Shown one piece after another: positions 35,261 through 44,600 of a stretch of DNA of 64,000 nucleotides; positions within the stretch are counted from its first letter, which is position 1; each line of letters begins with the position of its first letter. The notes under the pieces are model-generated. The model saw nothing but the letters and a program-made list of their open reading frames with translations. It was not told where the DNA came from and did no database searches. The position numbers were made by a program, and so were the translations under genes. Origin of the DNA: Prevotellaceae bacterium UBA2738 (GTDB lineage: Bacteria > Bacteroidota > Bacteroidia > Bacteroidales > Bacteroidaceae); assembly GCA_002353585.1 (NCBI GenBank), contig DEJW01000005.1:1031-65030 (forward strand), read 5' to 3'.

Positions 35261-36400
35261 TCAATTTTCATTATAAGCCTCACCTGTTATCCAGAGGAGA
35301 AATGGTTCACTTTCCTTATTCAACTCTTCAAACTCAAAGGCATCATCTATCTCGTAACTGGTTGAGCTTACATTGTATATAGCCACACTATCATTGTGCT
35401 CAATACCAACCAACAATGCACCCATCGATAGTAGTTTACTTGTCAGCAACGCGATGCCAAAACACACATGATCACTTATAGGTTTAAGCGTATCATTATG
35501 TCCCTTCATCAAGTTCAATATTTTTCTATACAGCTCAAAGGGATTTTGTTCGTCCGCATATGTAAAGTTTTGTGCAGATGTCAAATGATGATCAGAGAAG
35601 AATTCGTGATACTCCTGCATAAGGTTATCAGAACGACGAGGATTCTTTGAAGGGAAGGGTAAAACTGGAAACATATCAGATGGCTGAAAGTGATTATAAA
35701 TCCTGTTCAAAATAGCCAAATTGTGCTCACCCATCAAAGGAATTAATATATTGACTCTGTCAAGTACAGACTCCCTATTAGACATGGCTTTAAAGCCTAC
35801 TAATGGTTCAATACTTTCGTTACTGATATTTTTCTTTATTTTTTCATCAATCTTCCAATTCTCAGAGACAGCGAAGAACATGTTCTTTGTCTTGTCATCC
35901 TTCAGCTTTCGGTAAAGGGATTTAGCAATATTGAAATAAAATGACCTGGGCAAAGAACTGGCGTCTAGAATGATGTCATTATAACCACTAAAGTCCATAT
36001 TAAGAATTTCCAGGCTCATTTTAGATATGCGCTTATCCCATATCAACTTGGAATCAACTGGTATATCCCTTACGACAAAACCATATTGAACCTGCAATTC
36101 TTTTAGATGCTGAACATTTAACTTGTATAACTTCTTTTTCTCTTTATGGTCGTCATCGCCATCTGGAAAGTCAAAAGTTATGCAGTCAATACGCAATCCT
36201 TGAACAGAACTTAGTAACAACTCCAACACATTATTCATACGTGGATCAAAGCCCTTTCCCAGAAAGAAGAGAACCTTTGAGTCGTGTTTATCCTTATAGA
36301 ACTCCACCCAAAATTTCTTTAACTCTTTGGGCTTATGATACATCACATAAGACTCCCACTTATTGTGCATATCTTTACTCATTTTTACTTGCTTATCCAT
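35261..36400 (-). CDS. Unrecognised Rossmann-like protein, fourth gene of the putative defence operon
   Basis: 379 aa; I do not recognise a named family. No signal or membrane segment. Strand-loop patterns suggest a Rossmann-like alpha/beta fold: KVLFFLGKGFDPRM (43-55, a strand followed by a polar loop) and YNDIILDASSLPRSFYFNI (140-158). The C-terminal third is mixed and ends acidic. It overlaps the upstream ATPase by 16 bp (an internal Met at residue 7 would remove the overlap), so it is translated with that operon. By position it could be the effector or the ligand sensor. Function open. Confidence 0.6.
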   Translation of the reverse strand: MDKQVKMSKDMHNKWESYVMYHKPKELKKFWVEFYKDKHDSKVLFFLGKGFDPRMNNVLELLLSSVQGLRIDCITFDFPDGDDDHKEKKKLYKLNVQHLKELQVQYGFVVRDIPVDSKLIWDKRISKMSLEILNMDFSGYNDIILDASSLPRSFYFNIAKSLYRKLKDDKTKNMFFAVSENWKIDEKIKKNISNESIEPLVGFKAMSNRESVLDRVNILIPLMGEHNLAILNRIYNHFQPSDMFPVLPFPSKNPRRSDNLMQEYHEFFSDHHLTSAQNFTYADEQNPFELYRKILNLMKGHNDTLKPISDHVCFGIALLTSKLLSMGALLVGIEHNDSVAIYNVSSTSYEIDDAFEFEELNKESEPFLLWITGEAYNEN

Positions 36401-38214
36401 TGTTTAAGTTGGCTCAAAGGCAATTTACGCCAACCGCCTCTTCGCAAAGGGATATTCGCATGGGCACACAACCAGTAATTAAGATAAAATACCGTCCAGT
36501 TTTGCCCTTTTTCGCCTTGTGTATGTGGATCTTTCTCCAAAAGATTAAAAGCCATACAGTCTCTCAGTAAAAGTGCCACCTCGCTATTCTTCTCATCCTG
36601 AAACCAGAAACCATCATAACCATATCTTCCGGAATTCTCTTCCTTGACGGCAAAACCACTTACAGTTCGGTACGAATAACTATCGGAATAGGTTTGTTCC
36701 TTACAGAAAGATATTACTTGATTCAAAAATGCATATATTTTGTTTCCTCTAGGCAAACGTTTGATTTCTTCAAAGCGTTTCTTACAAAAGGACTTAATAA
36801 TACTATCCTGCGTTTCAGGTTCCAAAGCATAATTTGCAGAATCCATAATTTTCTTTGCTAATAGAACCTCAAACATTCTGGAGGACAAATGAAGGAAAAG
36901 TTCAATATTTCCTGCTGATAGGTTTATTAATGTCTGTGAGCCGTAATACTGAGGTAGTCTCTTTATTTCACCAGGCAACAAATCAGCTGCAAGAGGAGAT
37001 AATTCCATTAGGATTCCCTGTATTTCTTCTTCACTATACTCAAAAAGTCTAGCTGACTGACGTGAGGCATATATTAACAAAGCGCGACTATGGAGTGCTT
37101 TCTCATACGGTTCTTCTTTCTGTATAGCCTTAATACCTTCAGCATAATTATCATAAACAGGCAGTGCTTTTAATTGAGTTAGATACTCCACACTCTTTTC
37201 GTTGTATTCATCCGTATAATTGACGGTTGAGATTTCCGAAAGGTACGTAAACAGGTCAATGCCGTCTTCTGATTGTTTAGAGCGAATAGATGCCGTAGTA
37301 GTGGCCATTCTATTGAAGAGACTTTGAGACAAAGTATCCAACTTTATCACTTGAAAATCACGATCCATTATATTATTGTCGCTCAGGATCTCAACAGAAC
37401 TGAGTGATTCCATACGTTCTGCAAGCCACAAGGTTGCCTTTTGGCGCATTCCTGCTACCTCATCACGAATAATCTTCTGCTGGTTATCTGACAACTTATG
37501 TCCATCATCAAATTGAAAGATGAACTCTTCGCATAACGGCTTGTTATCAAATCGGAACCAAGTAGCTTTCATAGCGCTTAACGCAAATAATCTTATGTTT
37601 CCTTTGAATCCACCTTCCGGCGGCAGGAAGCTATCAAGGAACTCGCATACGCGACCTTCTTTGTCTGCAGCCCAGTCTAATAATTCCTTACCAGTATAAA
37701 ATGCTTTGATGGCTCCCAACTCTGGAATTGGTTCCTCAGGTGTAAAAACCAATCTGTCTAAATCAGTGTATTTAACACCAGCCAGTGTCATACATGTTTT
37801 CAGGGTTGCGAGCACAATTCTTGCATTAAGCAATGACAGAAATATACTTGTTTGCTCAGCTTCGCTGAACTGCTCGTCTTCCAATAATTTGTACTCACGT
37901 CCCATCTGTAGATAGACACCACACTTTTGTATCTGCTCTCCATTACGCACTTCCAACTTCTTCAATTTTTTGAAGATAACCGGATAGTTAGTCTTAGTTA
38001 CCTTTTGTAGAACTGATGGTGAGAATAGCCGTAATAGTGTGGTCTTACCTGCACCCGGGGTACTCATTATATAGGTAAGTGTACCCCATAGCGTGTCATT
38101 CTTATAGTTATCCTCCAAATAGGACAAGGGTTCTACAGAAAACAAGTCCAGGAACCTTTCATCAGTCTCTATTCGTTCAGAGACCCGTATGGAAAATGGA
38201 TTCTTATAACTCAT
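36385..38214 (-). CDS. P-loop ATPase, ORC/CDC6-like, of the putative defence operon
   Basis: 609 aa. The Walker A motif TPGAGKTT is at residues 52-59, close to the N-terminus and preceded by a strand (WGTLTYIM), as in AAA+/STAND-type NTPases. I cannot place a Walker B motif with confidence. The long helical remainder (200-609) has no recognised domain. It resembles the family named ORC-CDC6-like in conflict-system surveys, but that is memory. It starts 5 bp after the phosphoribosyltransferase gene stops and overlaps the next gene by 16 bp, so the four gene products are probably made in fixed ratio. Confidence 0.7.
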   Translation of the reverse strand: MSYKNPFSIRVSERIETDERFLDLFSVEPLSYLEDNYKNDTLWGTLTYIMSTPGAGKTTLLRLFSPSVLQKVTKTNYPVIFKKLKKLEVRNGEQIQKCGVYLQMGREYKLLEDEQFSEAEQTSIFLSLLNARIVLATLKTCMTLAGVKYTDLDRLVFTPEEPIPELGAIKAFYTGKELLDWAADKEGRVCEFLDSFLPPEGGFKGNIRLFALSAMKATWFRFDNKPLCEEFIFQFDDGHKLSDNQQKIIRDEVAGMRQKATLWLAERMESLSSVEILSDNNIMDRDFQVIKLDTLSQSLFNRMATTTASIRSKQSEDGIDLFTYLSEISTVNYTDEYNEKSVEYLTQLKALPVYDNYAEGIKAIQKEEPYEKALHSRALLIYASRQSARLFEYSEEEIQGILMELSPLAADLLPGEIKRLPQYYGSQTLINLSAGNIELFLHLSSRMFEVLLAKKIMDSANYALEPETQDSIIKSFCKKRFEEIKRLPRGNKIYAFLNQVISFCKEQTYSDSYSYRTVSGFAVKEENSGRYGYDGFWFQDEKNSEVALLLRDCMAFNLLEKDPHTQGEKGQNWTVFYLNYWLCAHANIPLRRGGWRKLPLSQLKQWISK

Positions 38215-38219
38215 ACGGA

Positions 38220-39377
38220 TTAGTGACGGCTAATGCGTGGAAATAAGCCACGGAATTGATTGGAATCCTGCCAAAGTATAGGCAGTGAGTTGTTTGGTGT
38301 ATTGTGAGATAGCACTAAAGGAAGAGCGCATTCGTCAAATCCGAGGTATGGATGAGTAGTATTGCCCACCTTATATGCATCACTCTCGGTAACTTCATCG
38401 GTGAGATATTGTGGTTTCTTGAGAACTGCCATCAAATCAACATCTGTAATAATGGAATTGCTCAATTCATTTTCAAGTTCTTGAACGATGTGTATCTCGA
38501 AAGTCACTTTTTTCTTAAACTGTCGCGACTTCAAATAGCTTTTTAGTCCATTTTCTATATTGGCTTTAGCTTTTTGAGTGGCCATACAGAAAAAAATGTC
38601 TATATGAATAACGTTATGATTAGGATCAAGTACAAAACTCAAATGCTTCTTATCTTCTATGCCTGTTTTCTTTTTTCCCTCTGTTGCTATCTTATTCTCA
38701 GCACAAAGCTGATCAATTATCTTAGTAAGCTTGCCCTTGTATTTCTTTTCTTTTTTGTCATAGCGCACAAAACTCTTACCGCTAGCAGTAAAGTCGTCAA
38801 TCAAAAAAATGCTCTGATAATACTTTGTGTTGTCACCCATTTTTTTCATATCATTCTGTAACTTCTTGAGTAGGTCGTCTATTTTCTCAGCATCAGGATA
38901 ATAATTGGTTAACACCTGCTCGTTGCTAAAACCGGCATCACGACGAAGTATATCAATATGGGCACCATCACTAAGTCCAATAACTAGAGAGGAACGTTTC
39001 TCTATCCTGAAACGATTAACCACCTCCTTATTGGCTAAACAATAGGAAGCCTTACCTGTAGCCTTCGTTGCTTTGCTTAATAACAATGGTCGTATATTAG
39101 TATCATACAGCAAATCAACCAGATAATTCATCTGAGTGGAAGAGATAAATACCAACCTGCTCTTTATGAATTTAAAAGCCACATCGCGGTCCTCTTGATC
39201 TAAACGATTCAACCACTGCACCAAACTACTCATAAATCGCATACCAGGCATAAAGCGGTCATAACCATCGTATTTCATGCTTCCCATGAATTCAAGGGCC
39301 GCCCTCTCATTTGCCAATTGCTGTGGTTCCCACCCCATAATACTGGCAAGTAGTCTATGTGCCAAATTACTGTTCAT
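38220..39377 (-). CDS. Phosphoribosyltransferase-like protein (PRTase-CE type) of the putative defence operon
   Basis: 385 aa. The PRPP-binding loop IFLIDDFTASGKS (190-202) is a near-perfect type I phosphoribosyltransferase signature (two acidic residues then T/S-x-S-G-K-S/T). LVIGLSDGAHIDILRR (131-146) may be the pyrophosphate loop. The flanking helical N-terminus and about 180 C-terminal residues are extra to ordinary PRTases. Such stand-alone PRTase-like proteins occur in predicted biological-conflict operons. It overlaps the SIS-HAD gene by four bases (ATGA). Likely chemistry: transfer or release of a phosphoribosyl group; substrate unknown. Confidence 0.75.
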   Translation of the reverse strand: MNSNLAHRLLASIMGWEPQQLANERAALEFMGSMKYDGYDRFMPGMRFMSSLVQWLNRLDQEDRDVAFKFIKSRLVFISSTQMNYLVDLLYDTNIRPLLLSKATKATGKASYCLANKEVVNRFRIEKRSSLVIGLSDGAHIDILRRDAGFSNEQVLTNYYPDAEKIDDLLKKLQNDMKKMGDNTKYYQSIFLIDDFTASGKSFVRYDKKEKKYKGKLTKIIDQLCAENKIATEGKKKTGIEDKKHLSFVLDPNHNVIHIDIFFCMATQKAKANIENGLKSYLKSRQFKKKVTFEIHIVQELENELSNSIITDVDLMAVLKKPQYLTDEVTESDAYKVGNTTHPYLGFDECALPLVLSHNTPNNSLPILWQDSNQFRGLFPRISRH

Positions 39378-41275
39378 ACACTAAACTTACATTTAATCAC
39401 ACCATCCTTTGCAAAGAGCCGGCTCAGATAATAGAGCGTTGCATCAAGCCCATATATACCTGATGGGGCTATATTCCAGCAACTCTCTGCATTTTTCGAT
39501 ACGCGGTCAACGCTCAATGAATACTTACTAGTCAGCATTTCGTAGTCGTTACCTTCCACTGTGCCATAATCACCTATGCACAAGGTGTGCCAGAAGTCTT
39601 CTATTACCCGTAGTTTGCTCACTTCACGGTAAACCACAATATCCATACTGTGACTACTACGCCACATACGGATACCATTCAACTGCTTGTCCCAAATGAT
39701 TTCGCAGCAGGTGGAGTAAAGTACCTCTGCATCAGATGAAGACTGCACTTCTTCTATAGAGAGCTGCTGGCTGCGGGGTGAAAGTTTATACTTGATAAAG
39801 TCCTTAGGTAAACGTCTCTGTAATTCTTCACTCAGTTCTTTCAATTCGCTATCAAAGGGCTGTTTCTTCCATCTTTTCAGTTCATCTTCATCACCCAAAG
39901 CCAACAGGCAAGCGCCATTATAATAACCCACCTTTATCTGTGGCCAATACATTTGGTCTAAGGAGTTCTTAAACGAATCCCCTACTGACTTGCCACGACC
40001 TGTTGCAACGACTATCTGAACTCTATTTTCCAACAACGGCAAAAGAGCATTCTTTATCTCATCACACAATCTGTTTGTGAAACGGCTCTTATGGTTTGCA
40101 GCAGACAGTGTACCGTCATAGTCAAAGGCCACAGTAGTAAACTTGCCCTTATTCAGCTGCTTTACAAACCGCTGACAAGCCTCACTGTAATACTCCCATA
40201 ATGGGGCATTTTCTATTCCTGAAGATCCCAGTTTGCGACGTACCGCCACATCTAGTGTCTTTTCTGCGGGCAGTATGCGGTTGGTCAACTTGAAGTAGTC
40301 CAAATTATATAGTGTACGACCATAGGAAGGTACACCTGGACGACCTGGATCTATTCCACGAGCCACACCCAAATCATTCACAAAGCGGAACGCCTTTAGC
40401 AGCATGTCGATAGATGCAGCAGGCGTTTCCAACTCCGTTTCTATGAATACCACCGGTACATCCTTGGGCAAACAGCCAATGGTCTTATATGCCAGTTCCT
40501 GCTCAACGGGAGTTATCAGCGCAATAATGCAAGAGTTATCTCCCTTCTTTGAAAACCAATGATGACGACCATGACCAAAGTTACGATAGTCGCTGAGCAA
40601 AGCAGAGCCTAAAGCAGCTTCTGTGAGTTTAGACTCAATATCCCACGCTACAGGTTCACCGGTTGCGCCATACAACACCAGAAAGTTTTGAATGCAGGTC
40701 AAGTCAAATTCATAATTCTTGGTATATGTACCAAAAACCTGATAATTGAAACCTGAAACATCACTTAAACACTCAGCCGCCTTACATAGAAGTGCAAAAG
40801 TGGCTGCTAAAGAGTTGGTGGCCAGAAAGCCATCTTTCTCGCTGGGGATGTCTTCACACCAGCGCAGCACTTTGGGGTATTGGTCCAATAGTTCCTCGGT
40901 AGGATTGTTCTTGCGGAGGGTCAGGCTCATCATGCCTATCTCGTTATACTTTACGCCATACTTGATGGCATTCAGTATATCCTTGTTCTTACCACTGGCA
41001 CTAAGGAAAAGTAGTTTGCTGCTACGGATAATATTATGCCCTGCATACATCAACTGAAGCGGTGTCATAGCCTGTGCCAGCACACCATTGCACTGCTGAT
41101 AGAGCTGGGCTGCATAATGGCAAGCACTAAGCGAACCGCCAGAGCCAATACACACCAAAGGTATCTGCTTGTTCTCTGCAAACAAAAACTGGGCAAGACG
41201 CATCACATCTTGCTGCTCAGCCCATCGAATAGTTTCCGAAAGCTTTTTCAGTTCTTCCTTAAATGGCTTTCCCAT
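39374..41275 (-). CDS. Double-SIS domain fused to a HAD phosphatase, first gene of the putative defence operon
   Basis: 633-aa fusion. Residues 1-350 form two sugar-isomerase (SIS) lobes, as in GlmS: VCIGSGGSLSACHYAAQ (41-57) and LFLSASGKNKDIL (89-101) in the first, then YGATGEPVAWDIESKLTEAA (202-221) and NFGHGRHHWF in the second. Residues 378-633 are a HAD hydrolase: FDYDGTL (384-390) with the two catalytic Asp, VVATGRGKS (422-430), and GDYGTVEGNDYEML (568-581) as the metal-binding motif IV, with a Cof-like cap between. Predicted to isomerise and dephosphorylate a sugar phosphate or related nucleotide. I know no standard pathway enzyme with this fusion. Confidence 0.78.
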   Translation of the reverse strand: MGKPFKEELKKLSETIRWAEQQDVMRLAQFLFAENKQIPLVCIGSGGSLSACHYAAQLYQQCNGVLAQAMTPLQLMYAGHNIIRSSKLLFLSASGKNKDILNAIKYGVKYNEIGMMSLTLRKNNPTEELLDQYPKVLRWCEDIPSEKDGFLATNSLAATFALLCKAAECLSDVSGFNYQVFGTYTKNYEFDLTCIQNFLVLYGATGEPVAWDIESKLTEAALGSALLSDYRNFGHGRHHWFSKKGDNSCIIALITPVEQELAYKTIGCLPKDVPVVFIETELETPAASIDMLLKAFRFVNDLGVARGIDPGRPGVPSYGRTLYNLDYFKLTNRILPAEKTLDVAVRRKLGSSGIENAPLWEYYSEACQRFVKQLNKGKFTTVAFDYDGTLSAANHKSRFTNRLCDEIKNALLPLLENRVQIVVATGRGKSVGDSFKNSLDQMYWPQIKVGYYNGACLLALGDEDELKRWKKQPFDSELKELSEELQRRLPKDFIKYKLSPRSQQLSIEEVQSSSDAEVLYSTCCEIIWDKQLNGIRMWRSSHSMDIVVYREVSKLRVIEDFWHTLCIGDYGTVEGNDYEMLTSKYSLSVDRVSKNAESCWNIAPSGIYGLDATLYYLSRLFAKDGVIKCKFSV

Positions 41276-41290
41276 AATTAAACTTTGAGT

Positions 41291-41329
41291 CCACTTAAAA
41301 AAGTGGCATTAATTTGATTTACAAAGGTA
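41291..41329 (-). promoter_or_regulatory. Likely promoter and leader hairpin of the four-gene operon
   Basis: Minus-strand -7 box TACCTTTG (41322-41329), without a clear -33 TTG. The short leader before the ATG (41275) holds a perfect hairpin CCACTT-aaaa-AAGTGG (41291-41306). Confidence 0.5.
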
Positions 41330-41421
41330 CTACTTTTTCTCGAAACGGAAGCATAAAATCATTGTTTCGCGCGTATTTTAAGCAAATTTTATCTGAAATC
41401 ATACTTATGTGGCACAAAAAG

Positions 41422-41452
41422 TTGCCATAATTGAAGTTTTTTCGTACCTTTG
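41422..41452 (+). promoter_or_regulatory. Promoter of the structured RNA and protease
   Basis: TTG (41422-41424), exactly 20 bp, TACCTTTG (41445-41452). Initiation is expected near 41459, three bases before the first paired position of the RNA described next. Confidence 0.78.
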
Positions 41453-41458
41453 CAACGC

Positions 41459-41669
41459 ATAGTGGCGACATACCATCTTTGCACGACATATTGAAATAAT
41501 GAAGCGTTATGCTCGACTTGCAAAAGGAAACGTGAGAAACTTCCAAGAAAGAACTGCAAGAACGGTGTACGGTTCGCGCTATATAGCGTGGGCTGGTTAC
41601 TCCTTCTCAGTTCAGGTAATTCTCACGACCTCCTTTTGAAGAAGTGGTATATCAGTGCCACGCTTCTTC
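41459..41669 (+). ncRNA. Candidate ~200-nt structured RNA (family not recognised)
   Basis: The transcript from the promoter at 41422-41452 folds into nested long-range helices: GTGGC (41462-41466) with GCCAC (41657-41661); TACC (41471-41474) with GGTA (41646-41649); AAAAGGA (41522-41528) with TCCTTTT (41631-41637); CGTGAGAA (41531-41538) with TTCTCACG (41620-41627); GAACTG (41551-41556) with CAGTTC (41608-41613); and a CGCGCTA/TAGCGTG tip (41575-41590). A competing 3' hairpin GAAGAAG (41638-41644) / CTTCTTC (41663-41669) would break the outer stem. The same stretch holds a 46-codon ORF (41499-41639), so a peptide is a rival reading. It may be a small RNA (6S-like rod or Bacteroidales-specific) or the leader of the protease gene. 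Confidence 0.6.
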
Positions 41670-41716
41670 ACGAACAAAAAGTCCTTAAGGCTACTGAGGG
41701 ATATTGACTTGAAAGT

Positions 41717-43597
41717 ATGAAGAGTAGATTTTTGGTTATGGTTTCGATGCTACTGAGTATAACAAGTTATGCTCAAGTAACGACAATGTTCTATGGCCGT
41801 AATAAGATTCAATCAAAGAATGAAACAGCAGCTTTGTATTCTGTAGAAATATATGAGAATAATACAAGAGTAACTGTTGAGTTAATACCAACAAAAAATC
41901 GTTCCCGCATGAATTATTGGACAAGCAGGAACACATACATAATAGTTGATGATAATATTGAGCTTCCCATACTTGGTTTCTTGGGAGAAAGGAGTGGGGA
42001 GCCAGTTGTTGATACAGATCCGTTTTCTGGGAATTGGGGATGGAGCAATGTGAAAAAAGATACAAAGTACTATTACACAATGGTCTTTGCTGGTAAAATT
42101 CCTCCAGGAATGACTAATTTTACATTGAAGGATAAAGGTGCATATAATGGGGCGCATGGTTATGGATTCAGCAATTACGAACTTAATAATCCAAGAACAG
42201 GTACCACATCTTGGACTGAAGCATCCGTAAAACAATTCGCAGATGCCAATAATGATGGCATCTGCGGAATCTATGAAGGCTCTGGAACGAATGGATATAA
42301 ACTCGGATGTATAAAGGAGGGAATTGAATACAGATTATTGTATCTCGGTGGAAAAGAACGATTGTCATGGTGGCAAATAGGTGATACAAAGGCTGTGTTA
42401 CGGAATAGTGCAACTACAGGCTTCTTTAAGGGAGACTGGTATATGCAAGATAAGACACCAAATTCTGATTGTTATGTGGTTTTTGATGGAGGAAGTATGA
42501 AAACCATCATAGATAATGAAGAAGAATTTTATTTGAAGATGTATCCGACATCAAATTCAAATGGAACAAATACGGTTGCAGAGAAATGGACCGGTACAGG
42601 ATTTGCATTAAATGGCGAATATATAGTAACAAACTACCATGTTGTGGAAAATGCCACATCTATCAAAGTTCAAGGAGTGAGAGGAGATTTTAATAAAGTA
42701 TATAATGCCAATGTCGTGTCAACTGACAAAACAAATGATTTAGCGATTATAAAAATCTCCGACCAGAACTTTAATGGGTTCGGCAATATACCATACAAAG
42801 TGAAAACCTCTTTATCAGAAGTAGGTGAAGATGTCTTTGTCTTGGGATATCCTCTTACTTCTACAATGGGAGATGAAATCAAACTGACTACAGGCGTAAT
42901 CAGTTCTAAAACTGGATTTCAAGGTGACATTTCTCTTTATCAAATTTCAGCTCCTATACAACCAGGGAACAGCGGTGGGCCAGTCTTTGATGGGAAGGGC
43001 AATCTTATCGGGATTGTAAATGCTAAGCATAGAGGTGCCGAAAATGTAAGCTATGCCATAAAGTCTTCATATTTAGGCAATTTAATAGAAAGTGCCACAT
43101 ACGTTTCAGTTTTGCCCTCTAACAACACCATTTCAACAATGTCATTGAGTAACAAAGTAAAGAATATTAGGGACTTTGTATTCATGATTACTTGTTCAAA
43201 TGGACAACAAGCGACAGCAATGTCAAGTCAAAATGACATAGTTATCTCTTATCCATCAGTATCAAGCAATACTCTCAATGATTCACAACACTACACCTCT
43301 ACACTTATATCAAAAGTTACTGTAGGAAACTACGCCACAATAATAGAACTAACCTTAAAGAATTATGTGTGGTGTTCCATAAATCCAGGAACATACATTT
43401 ATGCTAATGGACAAAAATATACATTACAACGTTCAGAGGGCATTGCAACCGAACCACAAAAAACTTATCCTTCTTATCGCGGTGCTGATATAGTATGTAG
43501 GTTGTATTTTCCTCCGATACCAAAATCAACCAACTCTTTTGATTTGATAGAAAGTCAGAGTAGTAGATGGAAATTTTATGGGGTGAAACTGAGATAA
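41717..43597 (+). CDS. Secreted trypsin-like (S1C) serine protease
   Basis: 626 aa with a signal peptide (FLVMVSMLLSITSYAQ). About 260 residues of beta-rich sequence without a recognised domain come first. The trypsin-like domain follows, with the triad His in TNYHVVENA (about residue 303), Asp in KTNDLAIIKIS and Ser in QPGNSGGPVFDGKGNLIGIV, as in DegP/HtrA proteases but without a visible PDZ domain. A 150-residue C-terminal part of unknown type completes it. It is the only visible gene behind the structured-RNA promoter and ends at a strong terminator. Natural substrate unknown. Confidence 0.85.
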   Translation: MKSRFLVMVSMLLSITSYAQVTTMFYGRNKIQSKNETAALYSVEIYENNTRVTVELIPTKNRSRMNYWTSRNTYIIVDDNIELPILGFLGERSGEPVVDTDPFSGNWGWSNVKKDTKYYYTMVFAGKIPPGMTNFTLKDKGAYNGAHGYGFSNYELNNPRTGTTSWTEASVKQFADANNDGICGIYEGSGTNGYKLGCIKEGIEYRLLYLGGKERLSWWQIGDTKAVLRNSATTGFFKGDWYMQDKTPNSDCYVVFDGGSMKTIIDNEEEFYLKMYPTSNSNGTNTVAEKWTGTGFALNGEYIVTNYHVVENATSIKVQGVRGDFNKVYNANVVSTDKTNDLAIIKISDQNFNGFGNIPYKVKTSLSEVGEDVFVLGYPLTSTMGDEIKLTTGVISSKTGFQGDISLYQISAPIQPGNSGGPVFDGKGNLIGIVNAKHRGAENVSYAIKSSYLGNLIESATYVSVLPSNNTISTMSLSNKVKNIRDFVFMITCSNGQQATAMSSQNDIVISYPSVSSNTLNDSQHYTSTLISKVTVGNYATIIELTLKNYVWCSINPGTYIYANGQKYTLQRSEGIATEPQKTYPSYRGADIVCRLYFPPIPKSTNSFDLIESQSSRWKFYGVKLR

Positions 43598-43600
43598 AAG

Positions 43601-43630
43601 ATAAGGGCGATATTTCGCCCTTATTCTTTT
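43601..43630 (+). terminator. Terminator of the protease gene
   Basis: Perfect 9-bp stem ATAAGGGCG (43601-43609) / CGCCCTTAT (43616-43624), then TCTTTTAA. Confidence 0.85.
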
Positions 43631-43725
43631 AATTGCCACATTTTCCCGTCCCATTCAAATTGGAAACCGTTCACTTCCAAATACGGAAGCCTATCAAATT
43701 CGATACTATTAACAAAATTCCACAT
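43621..43725 (-). other. Possible 34-aa minus-strand ORF, likely a remnant
   Basis: ATG at 43723-43725 opens MWNFVNSIEFDRLPYLEVNG, ending in MWQLKE at the TAA (43621-43623), which shares the protease terminator hairpin. The composition looks protein-like, but no family is recognised and the frame continues upstream only a few codons before a stop. Confidence 0.25.
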
Positions 43726-44600
43726 AAAGTAGATAAATAAAAAGTTCTGCCACTATCGACATTGTTGCAAAATTACTCAATTTTCAGTATTCCTACAATA
43801 GCATAAGTAAAACCATTAATATCACTAAGTTATTTACTTATTCTTACAAAGAATGAAACAGACCCTTTTTCGCTAACACAAAGAAATAAAGCGAAAGTAC
43901 ACATAGAAAGCTATCTCAATTGCAATCGTTATGATTGACAGTAGGGAAAGAGAGCAGACAACGTAGAATAGTTCCGTGGAAATCTAGACACCTTCTGTGC
44001 TCCTAAAGATTTACGGAAACCTATGGGCTATGCCTTTGCGATAACACTTTCTCTCTAATATACAGAGTTGTTTGTGTTCGCAGAATTAGAAATAGCATCT
44101 ACGACAGGCTTGCCTTGAAGTGGAAGCCTCCAATCAAACGATGTGGAGATGGGGTATTAGGCTACCCACTGCTTGAAAAATGTGGCATCGGCAAGCCGAT
44201 TTTACACGCTTGATATTATTCTCTGGCATCGGCTCCGATATTCATGGCCTGCCATATGTGAGAATAGCTTAATGCCAGATTCCGTGACCTCTGCTTGCAG
44301 ATTTATGTGGTCAGTCCAACGTTCGATGCTAATAGAAACGGGTAGTGAGCTTCCCGATGCTTGTTTTATGTGGCAAGCATCGGGCATGCCCTCTACTTCA
44401 TAGCTACATTGCCTTCATCCATTCCTTATTTCATGGATAGACGTTTTTTCCTTGTTAAGTTAATTTTTTTTCTCCAAACAAAGGGGAGAAAAAATACGGA
44501 AAAGAAAGATTTTTGAATTTCAACCTCACTTACTCACTTGGGGGCTCTCAAGGCGCATGAATACTGGGATGAGGATAGTGACCTGTGTTTGGCTACACCT
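43726..44600. other. Non-coding or decayed stretch
   Basis: No credible gene. The only notable structure is an 11-bp perfect inverted repeat CCCGATGCTTG (44353-44363) / CAAGCATCGGG (44374-44384). Open frames on both strands around 44173-44403 mirror each other and lack coding character. Confidence 0.5.

Noticed and set aside
44173..44403. Open frames on both strands in the non-coding stretch (76 aa plus, 61 aa minus)
   Set aside because: They mirror each other, contain the 11-bp inverted repeat, have no recognisable family and no promoter or start context.
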